Positions 31,940 to 39,193 are shown, counted from the stretch's first letter. The stretch is 64,000 nt of DNA from an uncultured Selenomonadales bacterium (GCA_946407095.1 CAMJMR010000005.1:18017-82016); one strand, 5' to 3'. Notes: generated by a model from the letters alone, not told the origin. Made by a program: numbers and translations.

Positions 31940-31972
31940 TTTATAACACACAGCGGGGGGGGGGGATAGCAA
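31940..31972 (-). promoter_or_regulatory. Predicted phase-variable promoter of the RiPP operon
   Basis: On the minus strand TTGCTA (31972-31967), a 21-base spacer containing 11 consecutive C, then an extended -10 TGT-TATAAA (31945-31940), about 35 bases before the ribosome-binding site of precursor 1. The spacer is 4 bases longer than the optimum, so loss of about four C residues would create a strong promoter. Confidence 0.7.
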
Positions 31973-32067
31973 GGGTTTTGAAAAAATTTTTTGCCACTTT
32001 GAAAGTGGCGGAACAGATAGCGCGGTCAACCATTCATAACTTCAACCACTCGCCGCGAATCAAACCG

Positions 32068-32727
32068 TCAGTTGTCCTCATAGGGACGAACACGCAACGT
32101 CAGCCCGCGCTCGTCACAAATCTTTTGGCAGGCGGCAATTTCTTCGGGCGGCGTGACGCGGTCGACGACTGTCAAGACGACGTGCGGCACGAAAGTTTTC
32201 ATGTGCTCGGCGAAAGTCAGCATGGCGTCGAAAGATTTTATTCCGTAGGCGGCGCGGGTCAGCTTGAAATATTTTTCGGCGGTCGCGGCGTTGAGGCTGA
32301 TTGACGCCGTGTCAAGAATGTTTTCAAAGTCAGCCGCTATTTCCCGCCCGTGATACAGTTCGCCCAAGCCGTTCGTGTTGAGGCGCGTCGGCAAGAGCGG
32401 GCGTATTTTTTTTACGTAAGCCAAAAGCTCCAGCAGCTCGGCCAGCCTTATCGTCGGCTCTCCGAAGCCGCAAAAGACTACTTCCTTGACCACTTGCCAC
32501 GGCGCGGCGTCGAAGGCGGCTTTCACTTCGTCGACGGTCGGCTCGCGTTCAAGCCACAGACTTGCCTCCTCCGCCATAATTTTTTTCCCGCGCAGGCAGA
32601 AGACGCAATCGCAGTTGCAACGGTTTGTCAGATTGACGTAAAGCCCTCGCGGTGTCGTCGAATCAATTTTCAAGCTCTCGGCAAGCGGCAAGTATCGCCC
32701 GCCCTTGTGTGTCGCGTAGACAATCAT
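32068..32727 (-). CDS. TatD-associated-type radical SAM protein
   Basis: A 219-residue compact radical SAM protein from ATG 32727 behind AAGGAGCG. CNCDCVFC carries the CxxxCxxC cluster motif, with VVFCGFGEPTIR as the SAM-binding glycine motif and LPTRLNTNGLGEL later. It resembles the TatD-linked radical SAM family (TIGR04038 type); no tatD gene is in the window. It lacks a SPASM extension. It lies upstream of the RiPP promoter on the same strand but is separated by about 95 bases and that promoter, so joint function is possible, not shown. Confidence 0.75.
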   Translation of the reverse strand: MIVYATHKGGRYLPLAESLKIDSTTPRGLYVNLTNRCNCDCVFCLRGKKIMAEEASLWLEREPTVDEVKAAFDAAPWQVVKEVVFCGFGEPTIRLAELLELLAYVKKIRPLLPTRLNTNGLGELYHGREIAADFENILDTASISLNAATAEKYFKLTRAAYGIKSFDAMLTFAEHMKTFVPHVVLTVVDRVTPPEEIAACQKICDERGLTLRVRPYEDN

Positions 32728-32739
32728 TTGAATCGCTCC

Positions 32740-32768
32740 TTGACTTATTCGCAAGCTTGTGATAGATT
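32740..32768 (+). promoter_or_regulatory. Predicted promoter of a plus-strand small RNA
   Basis: TTGACT (32740-32745), 17 bases, TAGATT (32763-32768). No open reading frame with a ribosome-binding site follows before the terminator at 32863-32886. Confidence 0.5.
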
Positions 32769-32774
32769 TTTTTC

Positions 32775-32886
32775 GTCGATAAGACAAATTTAATGGCAGG
32801 TCGTCGGTTGCGCTATGCCGACTCCCTTCCGATTAATAGATGCTACTTAATGCGTTAGAAGCCGTGTCGCGAACGGCTTTTTTCGC
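32775..32886 (+). ncRNA. Candidate small RNA, possible type I antitoxin
   Basis: Between the predicted promoter and a strong terminator (AGCCGT-GTCGCGA-ACGGCT then TTTTTT) lies about 110 bases without a usable reading frame, containing a second hairpin (GTCGG-TTGCGCTATG-CCGAC). The transcript would converge on the small hydrophobic peptide gene at 32894-32971 (minus strand) and be complementary to its 3' untranslated region if that mRNA reads past 32886. Confidence 0.4.
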
Positions 32887-32893
32887 GCCTGAA

Positions 32894-32971
32894 TTACTCC
32901 AGGTAAGCGAGCAATGCCAGGATGGTGTTGATGATGCTGAGAATGAGCTGAATCCAATCGTGTTTGTCCAT
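32894..32971 (-). CDS. 25-residue hydrophobic peptide (possible type I toxin)
   Basis: ATG 32971 lies behind a strong AGGGGGTGA site and encodes MDKHDWIQLILS followed by IINTILALLAYLE: a charged N-terminus and one membrane-spanning helix. This is the form of type I toxins and holin-like peptides. A hairpin CCTCTC-CGAAA-GAGAGG directly precedes and partly includes the ribosome-binding site, and a good promoter lies about 56 bases upstream (33027-33055). A convergent small RNA candidate lies downstream. It is too short to be secure on coding grounds alone; the promoter and ribosome-binding site carry the call. Confidence 0.55.
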   Translation of the reverse strand: MDKHDWIQLILSIINTILALLAYLE

Positions 32972-33026
32972 GACATCACCCCCTCTCTTTCGGAGAGGAA
33001 GCCGGCTACCTAGACCCGCCGCGCAG

Positions 33027-33055
33027 ATATTAACACACGTTCAGAAGACTTTCAA
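33027..33055 (-). promoter_or_regulatory. Predicted promoter of the 25-residue peptide gene
   Basis: On the minus strand TTGAAA, 17 bases, TAATAT, with an extended TGT before the -10. It fires divergently from the methylmalonyl-CoA decarboxylase gene. Confidence 0.65.
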
Positions 33056-33083
33056 GCTAAAATCGCAGGAGGCATCCGTCAAA

Positions 33084-33878
33084 TTGGTAAAGACTGAAAT
33101 TAAAAATCGAATCTGCTACGTGGAAATGCAAAACGCCGACCACTTCAACTGCTTGAGCGACCAAATGTGTCACGAGCTGATTGACGCGCTTAAGTACGGC
33201 TACGACAACGAATGCGTCGGCATCGTCATCAAGGCGCAAACGAAACGCGGCGTCTGGAGCGCAGGGCATGACATTCACGAATTGCCGCAGGACGGCAGCG
33301 ATCCTTTGAACTTCGGCGTGCCCATGGAGCGTCTGCTTCGCAAGGTGCAGGACACGCCCATTCCCGTTATCGCGTGCGTCAGCGGCACGGTCTGGGGCGG
33401 CGCGTGCGACCTTTGCTTGTCGTGCGATATGATTGTCAGCTCTAAGAACGCGACCTTCGCCATAACGCCCGCCAAAATCGGCATACCTTACAACGCGTCG
33501 GGCATTTTGCACTTTATCAACCAGCTCGGCATGAACAAGGCGCGCGAAATGTTTTTCCTCGGCACGCCCATTACCGCCGAAGACGCCCTTAACGTCGGGC
33601 TCATCAATCGCGTTGCCGAACTCGACGACCTGGAAACCGTCCTTGAAGAGCAATTCCTTAACCCTTTGCGCCGCAACAGCATCCTTTCCGTCAGCGCGAT
33701 TAAGCGGCAATTCCGTATCCTAAGCCGTGCGTCGACGGTTATCAGCGCGGAGAACTTTGAACGAATCAATGCCTACCGCGCCCGCGTCTACAAGAGCGAC
33801 GATTATCTGGAAGGCATTCACGCGTTCCTTGAAAAACGTCCGCCGCAATACAAGGGCAAGGCGTCCGACTTGGATTAA
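33084..33878 (+). CDS. scpB: Methylmalonyl-CoA decarboxylase (crotonase family)
   Basis: A 264-residue crotonase-fold protein from TTG 33084, 11 bases after AGGAGG. The oxyanion-hole segments SAGHDIHELP and ACVSGTVWGGACDLCLSCDMI, and KIGIPYNASGILHFINQLG, match YgfG/ScpB, which decarboxylates methylmalonyl-CoA to propionyl-CoA. Length fits. Methylmalonyl-CoA mutase genes (scpA, argK) are not beside it. In propionate-forming Negativicutes decarboxylation is usually by a sodium-pump complex, so this soluble enzyme is a side route. Divergent from the small peptide gene and upstream of dpaL. Confidence 0.85.
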   Translation: MVKTEIKNRICYVEMQNADHFNCLSDQMCHELIDALKYGYDNECVGIVIKAQTKRGVWSAGHDIHELPQDGSDPLNFGVPMERLLRKVQDTPIPVIACVSGTVWGGACDLCLSCDMIVSSKNATFAITPAKIGIPYNASGILHFINQLGMNKAREMFFLGTPITAEDALNVGLINRVAELDDLETVLEEQFLNPLRRNSILSVSAIKRQFRILSRASTVISAENFERINAYRARVYKSDDYLEGIHAFLEKRPPQYKGKASDLD

Positions 33879-33902
33879 AGCTGTTGAAAAATTAATGATG
33901 TC

Positions 33903-35054
33903 TTGACTATGATTAAAGTCATATCGAACACAAATCGCGGCGGGGCGGTCGACACGTCAGCTTACAGCTTCGCCGCGACGGAGGACATTCGCCGCCTGCA
34001 CACTTCCCTTGATGCCTATGACGTGACGCCGCTGATTGAATTGAAAAACTTTAAAGGCGTTCGTTCAATCCTTGTCAAGGACGAGGCTCACCGCTTCGGG
34101 CTCAAGGCTTTCAAAGGGCTGGGCGGCATTTGGGCTGTCTATCGCTTCATAAGCCGCGAACTCGGCTTGAACAACCCGACGCTTGAAGAAATTTTTCAAC
34201 ACCGCGACAGGCTCGCCGAAATGACTTTCATCACGACGACCGACGGCAATCACGGCAAAGGCGTTTCTTGGGCGGCGGGCTTGTTCGGTTGCAAGGCGTT
34301 CGTGTTCATGCCGCGCGGCACCGTCGAAGTTAGGGCGCAAGCTATTCGCGATGCCGGCAGTGCGACCGTCACGATAACCGACCTTTGCTACGACGACTGC
34401 GTCAAGTACACGGCGCGGCTTGCGGCGGAAAATCGTTGGCATTTGATTCAAGACACGTCTTGGGCGGGCTACGAAGACATTCCCGCGCAGATTATGCTTG
34501 GCTATTCGACTTTGGCTTATGAGGCGTTGCGGCAGATGAATTATCAGCGACCGACGCATATTTTTTTGCAAGCGGGTGTTGGCTCAATGGCGGGCGCGAT
34601 AACCGCCGTCTTCGCCGAAGTCTTCAAGGATAACCCGCCGCGAATCACAATCGTCGAGCCCGTGGAGGTTGCCTGCTTTTACGAGACGATGCGAATCGGC
34701 GACGGGCTGATTCACTCTGCGACGGGCAACGGGCAAACGATGATGGCGGGCTTGAATTGCGCTACGCCTTGCGACTTGGCTTGGAAAATCCTGCGCCACT
34801 TTGCCGCCGACGCCGCCGTAATTTCAGACGACGTTGCCGCCGACGCCATGAGACAACTTGCCGAACACGGAATTATTTCGGGCGAATCGGGCTCGGCAGG
34901 CTTCGCGCTCGCCAATGCCGCCCTTGACTCGTCCAACTTGCGCCGCGCCCTTGAACTCAATGAGGACTCAATCATTTTCGTCATAAACACCGAAGGCGCG
35001 ACCGACCCCGTCAACTACGACAAAATTCAACGGCAAATGCTATCCCGAAACTGA
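33903..35054 (+). CDS. dpaL: 2,3-diaminopropionate ammonia-lyase
   Basis: A 383-residue fold-II PLP enzyme that degrades diaminopropionate to pyruvate and ammonia. The PLP-lysine region is KDEAHRFGLKAFKGLGG (the lysine is probably K71 from TTG 33903), followed by TTTDGNHGKGVSWAA, QAGVGSMAGAI and the C-terminal SGESGSAGFAL phosphate-binding loop. The start is TTG 33903 or ATG 33909; neither has a clear ribosome-binding site, which is odd for such a well-formed gene and suggests coupling to the preceding gene 24 bases away. A terminator follows. Confidence 0.9.
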   Translation: MTMIKVISNTNRGGAVDTSAYSFAATEDIRRLHTSLDAYDVTPLIELKNFKGVRSILVKDEAHRFGLKAFKGLGGIWAVYRFISRELGLNNPTLEEIFQHRDRLAEMTFITTTDGNHGKGVSWAAGLFGCKAFVFMPRGTVEVRAQAIRDAGSATVTITDLCYDDCVKYTARLAAENRWHLIQDTSWAGYEDIPAQIMLGYSTLAYEALRQMNYQRPTHIFLQAGVGSMAGAITAVFAEVFKDNPPRITIVEPVEVACFYETMRIGDGLIHSATGNGQTMMAGLNCATPCDLAWKILRHFAADAAVISDDVAADAMRQLAEHGIISGESGSAGFALANAALDSSNLRRALELNEDSIIFVINTEGATDPVNYDKIQRQMLSRN

Positions 35055-35111
35055 AGGTCATTGCGAACCGGAATGCAGCCCGAACTGATTCGATATCGAC
35101 TGACGTGAAAA

Positions 35112-35158
35112 AAAGTCGTGCGTTGTCAAGCAAACTGCTCGACAATGCGCGGCTTTTT
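35112..35158 (+). terminator. Terminator after dpaL
   Basis: AAGTCGTGCGTTGTC and GACAATGCGCGGC pair with several G-U pairs around a 13-base loop and are followed by TTTTT. The A-run upstream would also allow the minus strand. Confidence 0.75.
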
Positions 35159-35184
35159 GCATTCTATTCGGAGGGCGGCGGAAA

Positions 35185-35605
35185 ATGTTTTACGCGCTGA
35201 ATGAAAATGTCTACTTGGTTGCGGGCAAGGTCAAAGGTTGCATTTACGACTTCAACGGTTCGAAGTTATACAGCTTGAACGAATCCTTGACGCAGAAAGT
35301 CAATCTGATTAACGCGGGCAAGTTCCGCACCGACTCGGCGGACGAAAAGTTGAAAGTTGTCCTTGAAAAATTTCTTGAACTTGGGATACTCACGACGACG
35401 GAAAGCCCCGAAACTCACTTTATCTACTAAACAAGCCGCCGAGGTTATGTCGTTGCAGGATTACAAAAGAGTCGTCGACGCGCTTTTAAGACTCGGCGTC
35501 GATAAAATTTAAATCATCGGCGGCGAACCGTTTCTTTTGGGCGACAAGCTGTTCGCGATAATGGACATTTTCCACGACGACGGCTCTTTGTTCATGTTGC
35601 TCACC
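35185..35605 (+). pseudogene. Remnant of a radical SAM peptide maturase
   Basis: The first part (35185-35430) encodes 81 residues (MFYALNENVYLVAGKVKGC...FLELGILTT) that resemble the N-terminal substrate-recognition region of peptide maturases; it has a ribosome-binding site and could still be made. After its stop, another frame from about 35447 reads MSLQDYKRVVDALLRLGVDKI, stop, IIGGEPFLLGDKLFAIMDIF, which is the SAM-binding GGEP region of a radical SAM enzyme with a CAA to TAA type nonsense change. The cluster-binding CxxxCxxC segment is deleted. This is a second, dead RiPP-type maturase in the same neighbourhood as the intact one. Confidence 0.7.
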
Positions 35606-35643
35606 AAAAAATTCCCGATAGCAAACGCCGTCGGGAATTTTTA
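35606..35643 (+). terminator. Terminator after the maturase remnant
   Basis: AATTCCCGA and TCGGGAATT pair around a 12-base loop, followed by TTTTT, just before the TAXI gene promoter. Confidence 0.8.
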
Positions 35644-35672
35644 TTTACAATCTTCTGTCTGCTTGATAGAAT
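35644..35672 (+). promoter_or_regulatory. Predicted promoter of the TAXI binding-protein gene
   Basis: TTTACA (35644-35649), 17 bases, TAGAAT (35667-35672), about 30 bases upstream of AAGGAGG at 35700. Confidence 0.65.
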
Positions 35673-35713
35673 AAATTGCTTAAAAAATTTTCCGCTCAAA
35701 AGGAGGTATTAAC

Positions 35714-36718
35714 ATGAAGGCTTTAAAACTTTTGTTGCTCTTGCCGATAATCGCGCTGTGTATCGGTTGCGGCGGCGAAAATTCCGCCGACAAAGCGACG
35801 CGCCTGGGCACGGGCGGCACGGGCGGCATGTATTACGCTTACGGCACCGAGCTGGCGAAAATGATTCAGGCCGATGGCAAAGGACGCGCCCTTGACGTGA
35901 AGACGACTGCGGGTTCCGCCGCCAATCTGCGCCTGTTGCGAGAAAAATTCCTGGACTTGGCGATTGTCCAAAGCGACACGCTGTCGAATGCGATTAACGG
36001 GCTGGGCGTCTTCGCGACGGCTGGCGAAGGCTACGGCTACGCGGCGGTGGCGGGGCTTTACACCGAGGCTTGTCAAATCGTCGTTGCCAAAGATTCGGGC
36101 ATAATGACAGTCGGCGACCTTGTCGGCAAAAGGGTTTCCGTCGGCGAGCGCGAGTCGGGCGTCCTGCAAAATGCTGAGCAGATTCTTATGGCGCACGGGC
36201 TTACCTTCGAGATGATTGAGCCGCTGTATCTTTCGTTCAACGATTCGGCGGAGGCTCTGCTTGACGGGCAAGTCGAGGCGTTCTTTATCACGGCGGGCGC
36301 GCCCACGGGAGCCATTACCGACTTGGCAGGCAAAAAGGAAATTCGGTTGTTGTCAATCGCGCCCGACATTCAAAGCAACATGATGCGGCTTTACAAGGGC
36401 TACACGCGTTGCACAATCCCCGCCGGCAGTTATCCCGGTCAAGCCGAGGAAGTTTCGACAATCGGCGTCAAAGCGGTCTTGGTTGCGAGCACCGACTTGA
36501 AGGACGACGACGTTGCTTATCTGACAGAATTCATTATCAATAATGCCGCCAAACTTCCGCACAACACGACGGACGCATCGTTCAGCACTGCCTACGCCGT
36601 GCAAGATATCCCGTCGAGCTTCCACGCGGGCGCGGCGAAGTTTTACGAAGGACAGGGCGTGAAAGTCAACGTCTACAGCGGCAAATCTGCCGAGACCGTC
36701 AAAGCGAGCCAAGATTAA
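35714..36718 (+). CDS. TAXI-family TRAP transporter solute-binding lipoprotein
   Basis: A 334-residue lipoprotein: signal peptide with lipobox IALCIGC at about residue 18, then TRLGTGGTGGMYYAYGTELAKMI, DVKTTAGSAANLRLL, the FIITAGAPTGA-like FFITAGAPTGAITDL and TIGVKAVLVASTDL, as in TAXI proteins that bind glutamate or other carboxylates. It is expected to pair with a fused TRAP permease; none is in the window, so the permease is elsewhere or the gene is an orphan. The next gene over is a GltS glutamate symporter, which hints at glutamate as ligand. An intergenic repeat begins at its stop codon. Confidence 0.88.
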   Translation: MKALKLLLLLPIIALCIGCGGENSADKATRLGTGGTGGMYYAYGTELAKMIQADGKGRALDVKTTAGSAANLRLLREKFLDLAIVQSDTLSNAINGLGVFATAGEGYGYAAVAGLYTEACQIVVAKDSGIMTVGDLVGKRVSVGERESGVLQNAEQILMAHGLTFEMIEPLYLSFNDSAEALLDGQVEAFFITAGAPTGAITDLAGKKEIRLLSIAPDIQSNMMRLYKGYTRCTIPAGSYPGQAEEVSTIGVKAVLVASTDLKDDDVAYLTEFIINNAAKLPHNTTDASFSTAYAVQDIPSSFHAGAAKFYEGQGVKVNVYSGKSAETVKASQD

Positions 36719-36988
36719 GGGTTTGTTGGTAAGTTGTCGGCTTCAATTCGACGTTTCAGTGACTTTTAAATTGATTAACTACTTTCTTTCACTGGCGAAA
36801 GCAAGTAGCAAAGAAAGCCACCGCTACGCGCGGAGCGGATGCCGAACACCACCGCAACGTCCGCGCTAACCGAAGCTACTCGTGCCGCTATGAAACCTTA
36901 CAGGTTTCAAGTCGCGGCGGCCGCCCATCCATGGGCGGCCTCTTCCCTTGCCACATCTTCGTTACTTTGCCAACAGTCCCCTTTTGGA
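36716..36988. repeat. Intergenic hairpin repeat, copy near 36.8 kb
   Basis: Full-length copy: it starts TAAGGGTTTGTTGGTAAG at the TAXI stop codon and ends CTTTGCCAACAGTCCCCT, near-inverted ends. Inside: CTACTTTCTTT/AAGTAG, CCGCTACGCGCGGAGCGG, GAAACCT-TAC-AGGTTTC, and GGCCGCCCAT-CC-ATGGGCGGCC. It separates the TAXI and gltS genes. Confidence 0.8.
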
Positions 36989-37021
36989 AAACATCTAGAG
37001 CCCTTCTGCGGAGGTGAAATC

Positions 37022-38212
37022 ATGTATACGCTTGAATTCAACATGTATCAGACGCTGGCAGTGGCAGTCGTCATGCTTTACGTCGGCACCCTACTCAAGC
37101 GTCAAATCCAATTCCTTGAAACGTTTTGTATCCCGTCGCCCGTCGTCGGCGGTCTTCTCTTTGCAATCGTAAGCTGTATTCTTTACACGTCGGGAGTTAT
37201 CGCCTTTGCCTTCGACGAGACGCTGAAAAATGTTTGCATGGTCGCGTTCTTCACGTCGGTAGGCTTTCAGGCGAACGTCAAGATTCTCAAGAGCGGCGGC
37301 GTCGCGCTGATGATTTTCCTGGGCTGCGTATGCGCGCTGATTATCAGTCAAAACTTTTTGGCGGTCGCGCTGTCGAAGGTCTTGGACATCAGCCCGTTTA
37401 TCGGCCTGTGCACGGGCTCAATCTCTATGGTCGGCGGACACGGCACGGCAGGCGCATTCGGCCCCGTCTTGGAGGACTTGGGACTTGTCGGCGCAACGAC
37501 GCTTTGCACGGCGGCTGCCACGTTCGGACTGGTTGCGGGCTCGCTTATGGGCGGCCCCTTAGGTCGGCGGCTTATCCTCGGCAAAGATTTGCTCAAGACG
37601 GCGATTCAGGCGGACGACACGCCGCTTGTCGAAGAGGAAAAGAAACACGAACGCTCGGTCAGCATGTACGCGCCCGCCGCTTACCAGTTGGCCATCGCAA
37701 TGGGCGCGGGCACGGTCGTTTCCATGCTGTTGTCGAAAACGGGCATGACGTTCCCGGTTTATATCGGCGCAATGATTGTCGCGGCGATTATGCGCAACTG
37801 GAGCGAATTCACGGGCACTTTCACGGTGCACATCGGCGAAATTAACGACATCGGCGGCATATGCCTGTCGCTGTTCCTTGGCATTGCAATGATAACGCTC
37901 AAGCTGTGGCAGTTGGCTGAATTGGCTTTGCCGTTGGTCGTGCTTTTGGTCGGGCAGACGACGCTTATGTTCCTGTTCGCCTACTTTATAATCTTCAACG
38001 TGTTGGGAAGAGACTACGACGCGGCGATTTTGTCGGCGGGCAGTTGCGGCTTCGGCATGGGTGCCACGCCCAACGCTATGGCCAACATGCAGGTCTTGAC
38101 GAGCAAATTCGCGCCGTCGGTCAAAGCTTACATCTTGGTTCCGATTGTCGGCTCCATGTTCGCCGATTTCATCAACAGCTTGACGATTACGTTTTTCATC
38201 AACTTCATTTGA
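37022..38212 (+). CDS. gltS: Sodium/glutamate symporter
   Basis: A 396-residue inner-membrane protein from ATG 37022 behind GGAGGTG. It has about ten to twelve membrane helices and GltS signatures: SPVVGGLLFAIV near the N-terminus, the helix-loop GTGSISMVGGHGTAGAFGP-like CTGSISMVGGHGTAGAFGP, and the C-terminal inverted repeat counterpart AGSCGFGMGATPNAMANM. It imports glutamate with sodium. The longer frame from 36839 is not used because it lies in the intergenic repeat. Confidence 0.93.
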   Translation: MYTLEFNMYQTLAVAVVMLYVGTLLKRQIQFLETFCIPSPVVGGLLFAIVSCILYTSGVIAFAFDETLKNVCMVAFFTSVGFQANVKILKSGGVALMIFLGCVCALIISQNFLAVALSKVLDISPFIGLCTGSISMVGGHGTAGAFGPVLEDLGLVGATTLCTAAATFGLVAGSLMGGPLGRRLILGKDLLKTAIQADDTPLVEEEKKHERSVSMYAPAAYQLAIAMGAGTVVSMLLSKTGMTFPVYIGAMIVAAIMRNWSEFTGTFTVHIGEINDIGGICLSLFLGIAMITLKLWQLAELALPLVVLLVGQTTLMFLFAYFIIFNVLGRDYDAAILSAGSCGFGMGATPNAMANMQVLTSKFAPSVKAYILVPIVGSMFADFINSLTITFFINFI

Positions 38213-38230
38213 GGAAGGAAGTCCTTTAAA

Positions 38231-38449
38231 TTGTTTGACAGAGGAATGAGCAACGAGCAATTCAATTCGCACCTTGAGACGCTTGCCAAGCTTATCGAGG
38301 CGGAGGCGAAGACTGTGGCGGACGCCGCGCAGATTGTTCGTGACGCGAAGATTGACACATCCAAGGAAGAACATATCAATGCCTCGTTCAACTTCGTGGC
38401 GGAAAATTTGGCACTGCCCGAAGTTCACGTCGAAAAAGGCAATGCGTAA
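38231..38449 (+). CDS. Small helical protein of unknown function
   Basis: A 72-residue mostly helical, acidic protein starting at TTG 38231 (AGGAAGG about ten bases upstream) or ATG 38246. Segments: NSHLETLAKLIEAEAKTVAD, ASFNFVAENLALPEVHV. No signal or membrane segment. It follows gltS by 18 bases and precedes a terminator, so it is in the gltS operon. I do not recognise it. Confidence 0.5.
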   Translation: MFDRGMSNEQFNSHLETLAKLIEAEAKTVADAAQIVRDAKIDTSKEEHINASFNFVAENLALPEVHVEKGNA

Positions 38450-38466
38450 GGCGTAATGAATAATTA

Positions 38467-38502
38467 AAAATCCCTCGTGCGATTCGCGGAGGGATTTTTT
38501 TT
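38467..38502. terminator. Terminator after the gltS operon
   Basis: AAAATCCCTC and GAGGGATTTTTTTT flank a GCGATTCGC loop region; the T-run directly abuts the TGCTATAAT box of the next gene. Confidence 0.85.
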
Positions 38503-38510
38503 GCTATAAT
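38502..38510 (+). promoter_or_regulatory. Extended -10 promoter of the EIIA gene
   Basis: TTGCTATAAT, an extended -10, lies about 20 bases before the start of the EIIA gene. The predicted transcript would begin at or near the ribosome-binding site, so its leader is very short. Confidence 0.6.
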
Positions 38511-38529
38511 CACGGCGGAGGTGTTGAAC

Positions 38530-39042
38530 ATGTTGGAGAATGTATTTATCGACAGCCCGCTTTTCGGCACGCCGATTCCGCTTGCAGACGTCGACGACGA
38601 AATTTTTTCGGGCGGCGCGGCGGGCAAGGGCGTTGCGATTAAAAATCCTGACGGAAAGATTATCGCGCCTTTCGGCGGCAAGGTAGCGTTCATTGCGGAG
38701 CCGGGCGTCGTCGGTTTGAAGTCGTTCGGCGGCGTCGACCTTTTGATTCACGTCGGCTTGAAGACCTGCAAGCTTGTCGGCGAAAGTTTTCATCCGCAAG
38801 TGGCGGCGGGCGACGTCATCACTCGCGGGCAAGTTTTGCTGACGTTCGACCCTTTGGAAATGACATGGGCAGGTTTCGACGCGACGACGCCCGTTGTCGT
38901 GACCAATCCTGAAAATTTCGGCGACATTGTCTTCAAGCTCGGCGGGCAGAAAATTTTTGTTCAGCACGAAATTTTTTTCTTTACGCTGAAAAAGTTTTTG
39001 TGCTACAATCTGCGCAGAGGTGTCGACTATGGGACTTTTTAG
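38530..39042 (+). CDS. PTS EIIA (glucose-type) single-domain protein
   Basis: A 170-residue EIIA-Glc-like domain from ATG 38530, eight bases after GGAGG. The fold pattern is clear: SPLFGTPIPLADVDDEIFSGG, GKGVAIKNPDGKIIAPFGGKV, LLIHVGLKTCKLVGESFH with phospho-acceptor His74, and AAGDVITRGQVLLTFD. The first conserved His of the pair (in TxHAxG of EIIA-Glc) is Gly59, so it may accept phosphate poorly or serve a regulatory role. The last 25 residues (FFFTLKKFLCYNLRRGVDYGTF) look like untranslated leader of the next gene read through, ending in TAG. The PTS EIIBC at 57.6 kb is a possible partner. Confidence 0.82.
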   Translation: MLENVFIDSPLFGTPIPLADVDDEIFSGGAAGKGVAIKNPDGKIIAPFGGKVAFIAEPGVVGLKSFGGVDLLIHVGLKTCKLVGESFHPQVAAGDVITRGQVLLTFDPLEMTWAGFDATTPVVVTNPENFGDIVFKLGGQKIFVQHEIFFFTLKKFLCYNLRRGVDYGTF

Positions 39043-39130
39043 TAGCGTTTCTATACTACAACAACTAGCAAGTCAAACAATAAATCAAACGAATGACACG
39101 CCGCCGCCCGCTGAGCCCGTCGCGGGATAG
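39029..39130 (+). CDS. Short ORF or N-terminal piece cut off by TAG
   Basis: ATG 39029 behind AGAGG opens MGLFSSVSILQQLASQ, then TINQTNDTPPPAEPVAG and a TAG at 39128. The same frame continues after the TAG into the coiled-coil gene (DAPPSNTEKLNLNVEALKG...). The Pro/Ala linker on both sides of the stop suggests one ancestral protein split by a nonsense codon. Alternatively this is a 33-residue peptide of its own. It overlaps the 3' end of the EIIA gene in another frame. Confidence 0.45.
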   Translation: MGLFSSVSILQQLASQTINQTNDTPPPAEPVAG

Positions 39131-39193
39131 GACGCGCCGCCGTCGAACACAGAAAAGCTTAACTTGAATGTCGAAGCGTTGAAGGGAATGGGT

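Noticed and set aside
37559..38428. A 289-codon minus-strand frame opposite gltS
   Set aside because: Shadow of the membrane protein gene; composition is unlike a real protein and there is no start signal.
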